Source: Cyclina sinensis (Eukaryota > Mollusca > Bivalvia > Venerida > Veneridae). From it: DNA of 64,000 bases. Below the pieces are notes generated by a model. That model was not told the DNA's origin. It ran no database searches and saw nothing but the letters and a program-made list of their open reading frames with translations. The stretch is from assembly GCA_012932295.1 (NCBI GenBank), contig JAAONU010000017.1:1798001-1862000 (forward strand), read 5' to 3'. The position numbers and the translations under genes are program-made. This document shows, one piece after another, positions 60,800 to 64,000 of the stretch (positions are counted from its first letter, which is position 1; each line of letters begins with the position of its first letter).

Positions 60800-61800
60800 A
60801 CTCTTGGCATTGATGGTAAGAGGAATTCAGGTTCGCCTGATCTACGGTTTATTACAAAACAAAAATGTTTTATACGAGTGCTATTGGAGATGTTTTTGCA
60901 CGTCCTGTATCATTTTTGACATTTTTTCAAATATTTTCTCTCCATTACGAGATGTATTTAGATAAATACACAAAACGTGCTGATAAATGTGGTACTTTCA
61001 AGAACTATTTTGTTCCTTATATCTCAGATATTTGAATGATTCAACACACATGTGATTTGAACTCTGAATTATGTTCGTTAAGTTGCCCAGACGTATCTGA
61101 TATCTAAAAAGCATTTTAATTCTCTTAATAGAAAAACGTGATTCTGTCTCTCTAAGTAAAACTTATGTATGCATTTTTGAATCAGGTACAAATGACGTAT
61201 AAAAACACTCTGAAGCGGTAAATGAAAGTGTCATATTTGCTTTGTTTAACAGATGTCAATTTCCTTTAATTTCTTATTTCAGTTTTAAGTTTAGTTATTC
61301 AAGTGGTGTCCCAGTTGCTGTATTATCGAAAATTTTATTGATCAACACGTTTAGAAATAAAATAAAATAGAATTAAAAGAGAAAAAAAAAACAGAAAATT
61401 TATAAATTTATTCAGAGAGATGGAATATTGTTAACGTTTATTTTTCATAACAAAACCGCTTTACAAAGGGCTTTTTAAAAGATTATACGAAAATAACCGG
61501 TTCGCCTGTAACCAAGTAGTTCTAAAGTATTCCCAAAAAGTTAATTATATACTGGAATATACATAACTCAACAAGCATGTAAATATATTTCTAGCTTATT
61601 GCCTCCATATGTTTGCTTCAGGGATTCAAGAAAGTGAATTGCTGTCAATGTAATCGAAATTTTAATGTAAACGAATTAGCGCCCTTTATTAAACACGTGT
61701 TAACACTCTCCTTAGGTTATACGAAACCTGAAAAATTGATTCAGAAACAAGAAACAAGTCTAAGTTATCCTTTATATTCTACATGCCGGTTTTGTGCGCA
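60800..61800. other. AT-rich stretch without recognised gene
   Basis: Nothing bounded or coding was recognised. Confidence 0.5.
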
Positions 61801-61812
61801 TTTTGTATTGGC

Positions 61813-61905
61813 TGTAGCGCTGGCCGTGTGGTCTAAGGCGTTCTTACTATGCATTGCTAGGTGGTCGTTGCCGTTCAATGCGGGTTCGAAGCCCACAAGG
61901 AACGC
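61813..61905 (+). repeat. tRNA-like SINE fragment (Ser/Leu-type head)
   Basis: GCCGTGTGGTCTAAGGCG (A-box region) is followed by a long variable-arm-like stretch and CGGGTTCGAAGCCC (B box). The T stem pairs well (GCGGG against CCCAC is imperfect), but the acceptor stem does not, so a functional tRNA is unlikely. Confidence 0.5.
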
Positions 61906-61979
61906 GATTATTTATTTCCCTGGATGGAGAAGAATGAATGTTATTAGCTTTAATTTAAAGAGGCGAAAATAATCGAATA

Positions 61980-63420
61980 TAAACGCATATATGCGATTTA
62001 TAAACTGCTTAATAAGTCCTGTTTTTATTATATTAATTCATTAAATAGGTTAAGGTTAACTACAACCTGCATCCAGTGAGCGAGAATTTACTATCTTCAT
62101 CGACAGTGCATATTTTGGTTTATCTTATCATGTCTTAACTAAGAACCCCTTGAGGTTTAGAATGTGCATTTTCTGTCCTTACGCCATGTAAAATGACGTC
62201 ATCACTTTATACTACAGTATTACACCTGATATAATCTATCCATAGTGTTTGTTGAAAGGATATCTTCTTAAATTTACGTTACACCGCATATTTTAAATAA
62301 ACATATTATCTCTTATAATTATATGTGATCTCAACGTAGATTTATCTACAAACCTTAGAGACCTACAACTTGTAACGATTTTCCAGTTGTGTGAAATATT
62401 GACGCCCCGATTCTGTTACGGATCATTATCAATAACAGGTGCCTCTGGCAAACAAGTTGCCTCATTAGCAGCATGGTGCTGTCAATTGATATATAAAATA
62501 CATATGATTGTTAAACCTGATGGTCGATGGTTCTTTTCACTGTGACTATATTTATGCATTCCCATATTTGTTTGGGAGATGGGTTATGTACTTTCTGCGT
62601 TTTTCTGTATGTACGTACTGATTCGATTTAACAATATAAAAAGATATAACAAAATGTAATGAAGGTTCTGCTAAAAAAAAATAAAGTATGAACGTCAATG
62701 TTATTTTCATGATAATCCCTTACAGTAGATTTAAAAAATGATTATTTTCAGCACAAAAGAGGACAGCTTTCCAGTTTTCACAAGGTGCAATAAATAAACA
62801 TAAATATAACAAATGATGCTGTTACTATCACAAAATGACATCTTTTTGAATAAATTTCAATAACGTGTGATGTTTATGTAAGTGAACTTTCTAGTGTTTG
62901 TAAAAAATAGATAGCTGTACATTATTTTGTTATACTATGTATCAATGTGTTTGTAAAATAAAAATAGCGAAGCGAACACTTTTATCGCAAATATTTGAAT
63001 TATGTGTCTATTTTACGTTTTATTAGAAAATGGTATGCTGTTAAAGTAAGAATAAATTGTTTTTAATTTGAAAGGAAAAGCTCTCTTTTAGGTAATAACA
63101 GTGTCTGTGACTAATATGCTCCGAGTTTATATTAAAAGCAACACAATTTTAAGACCGATTCGACAGTGAGAGGAATCTTACATGGGAGTTGAGATTAAGA
63201 TGGGTTCAGACAAATAGGCAAAGCTGAATGCTAACGTTTTTTTTTTAAATACAAGAAAAAAAGCATCGCAATATACGCCCGTCAGCCTAGGCTGCGAACT
63301 GATGATGCCAGACATTTCACACGGCACTGCAGAAATATTTTGAATTCATCAAATTCAGCAAGAATATTTTTACAACTATGTGTTGAAACGACATTTAAAT
63401 ACTCTTATCAATAAACCATG
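61980..63420. other. AT-rich stretch without recognised gene
   Basis: No gene or bounded repeat recognised. Confidence 0.5.
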
Positions 63421-63424
63421 AAAT

Positions 63425-64000
63425 ATCTATATACCAAAAAATATTTTAAGAGGAGGGATCATTCAAAAATGAGACCTGACAGAGATATATTTCTTACAAA
63501 ATGCACTTCTTCTTTATACCAAATATCTTTATTTTAGGTTTCAAGACATTCCCTTTCGTAATAATAAAGTTAAGCTCTGGACAAAAAAAGCATTATAGAC
63601 CGAACAAACGAAGATAACTGAAATCTGGAGAAAGCAGAGTTATGCTTCTTGGGAAATGCGCATCTCCTTATCACCATTTATCTGTTTAAGTTTCAAATCA
63701 GTTCATAGTTTTAAAGTAATGCTCCGAACAAAAAAATATTAAGAAGGGAGATAAGTTAGAAACGGGACCAGGTAGAGTTATGGTTCTTGGTTAATACAGT
63801 TCTACTTTTTACCTTCTATCTTTATCTTAAGTTTCAAGGCAATCCCTTTCATAGTGTTCAAGTTATGCACCGGACAAAAATTCATTATGGATATTACAAA
63901 AGGGGAGATTACTCAAAATATGAATAAGATAGAGTTATGTTTCTTTGCCATTCCTTGTCGTCCGCTATTCATATTTAAGTTTCACATTAATTCATTTGAT
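63425..64000. repeat. Degenerate ~150-bp tandem repeat, cut by window edge
   Basis: Units contain AGAGTTATGNTTCTTGG, then CTTTAT and TTAAGTTTCAAGNCAATCCC, then GTTATGCNCCGGACAAAAA. Copies lie near 63480, 63630, 63775 and 63930. It resembles the degenerate repeats inside the large transposon in period and style but differs in words. The array continues beyond the window. Confidence 0.8.

Noticed and set aside
61613..61972. 119-codon ORF
   Set aside because: Its middle is the tRNA-like SINE fragment. No domain, and no conserved composition outside it.

Overview
The window is AT-rich animal DNA with no recognisable host gene. It probably lies between genes or inside a large intron. tRNA-derived SINEs, hairpin MITEs, short satellites and several families of degenerate ~150-bp tandem repeats with CCGTCCGTCC-type starts point to a mollusc, most likely a marine bivalve. 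That assignment is by pattern, not by any diagnostic host gene.

The main content is one large, apparently young DNA transposon at 10555-21224 (10.67 kb). It has 490-bp terminal inverted repeats (TIRs) that differ at one base by my reading, and a 3-bp target duplication (TAA). It carries an uninterrupted 1336-codon ORF (12444-16454) with a YqaJ/lambda-exonuclease-type PD-(D/E)XK nuclease domain in the middle. On the opposite strand it carries a two-exon C2H2 zinc-finger gene (exons 20187-20068 and 18842-18537). Each TIR has five copies of an ATATGTGTGG-type motif that could be protein-binding sites. A 366-bp MITE at 25352-25717 has related ends and also a 3-bp target duplication, so the large element may belong to a family with small passengers.

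Other mobile DNA: a 690-bp TIR element (8766-9455) with a perfect 9-bp target duplication, carrying a broken N-terminal RecQ-like helicase fragment; two TTAA-flanked MITEs of one family (33183-33595 and 60361-60788); a 1486-bp non-autonomous hAT-like element (51693-53178) with an 8-bp target duplication and a nested 151-bp palindrome; a tRNA-derived SINE with target duplication (21844-22128); and several hairpin elements and tRNA-like fragments.

Layout: 1-0.96 kb is an old duplicate of 23.37-24.2 kb. 1-8.7 kb is otherwise unannotated AT-rich DNA with repeat fragments. 8.77-9.46 kb holds the helicase-fragment element, 10.0-10.25 kb a minisatellite, and 10.55-21.22 kb the large transposon. 21.6-23.0 kb holds a hairpin, a SINE and a 92-bp satellite. 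25.0-26.3 kb is duplicated at 35.65-36.6 kb. 26.8-34.4 kb is an old diverged inverted duplicate of 38.0-43.1 kb. 43-64 kb is mostly AT-rich DNA with the hAT-like element, a CG-rich inverted-repeat cluster and, at the right edge, another degenerate tandem repeat. The duplicated segments act as empty-site controls for three insertions (25352, 33183, 43057) and so support their target duplications from sequence inside this window.
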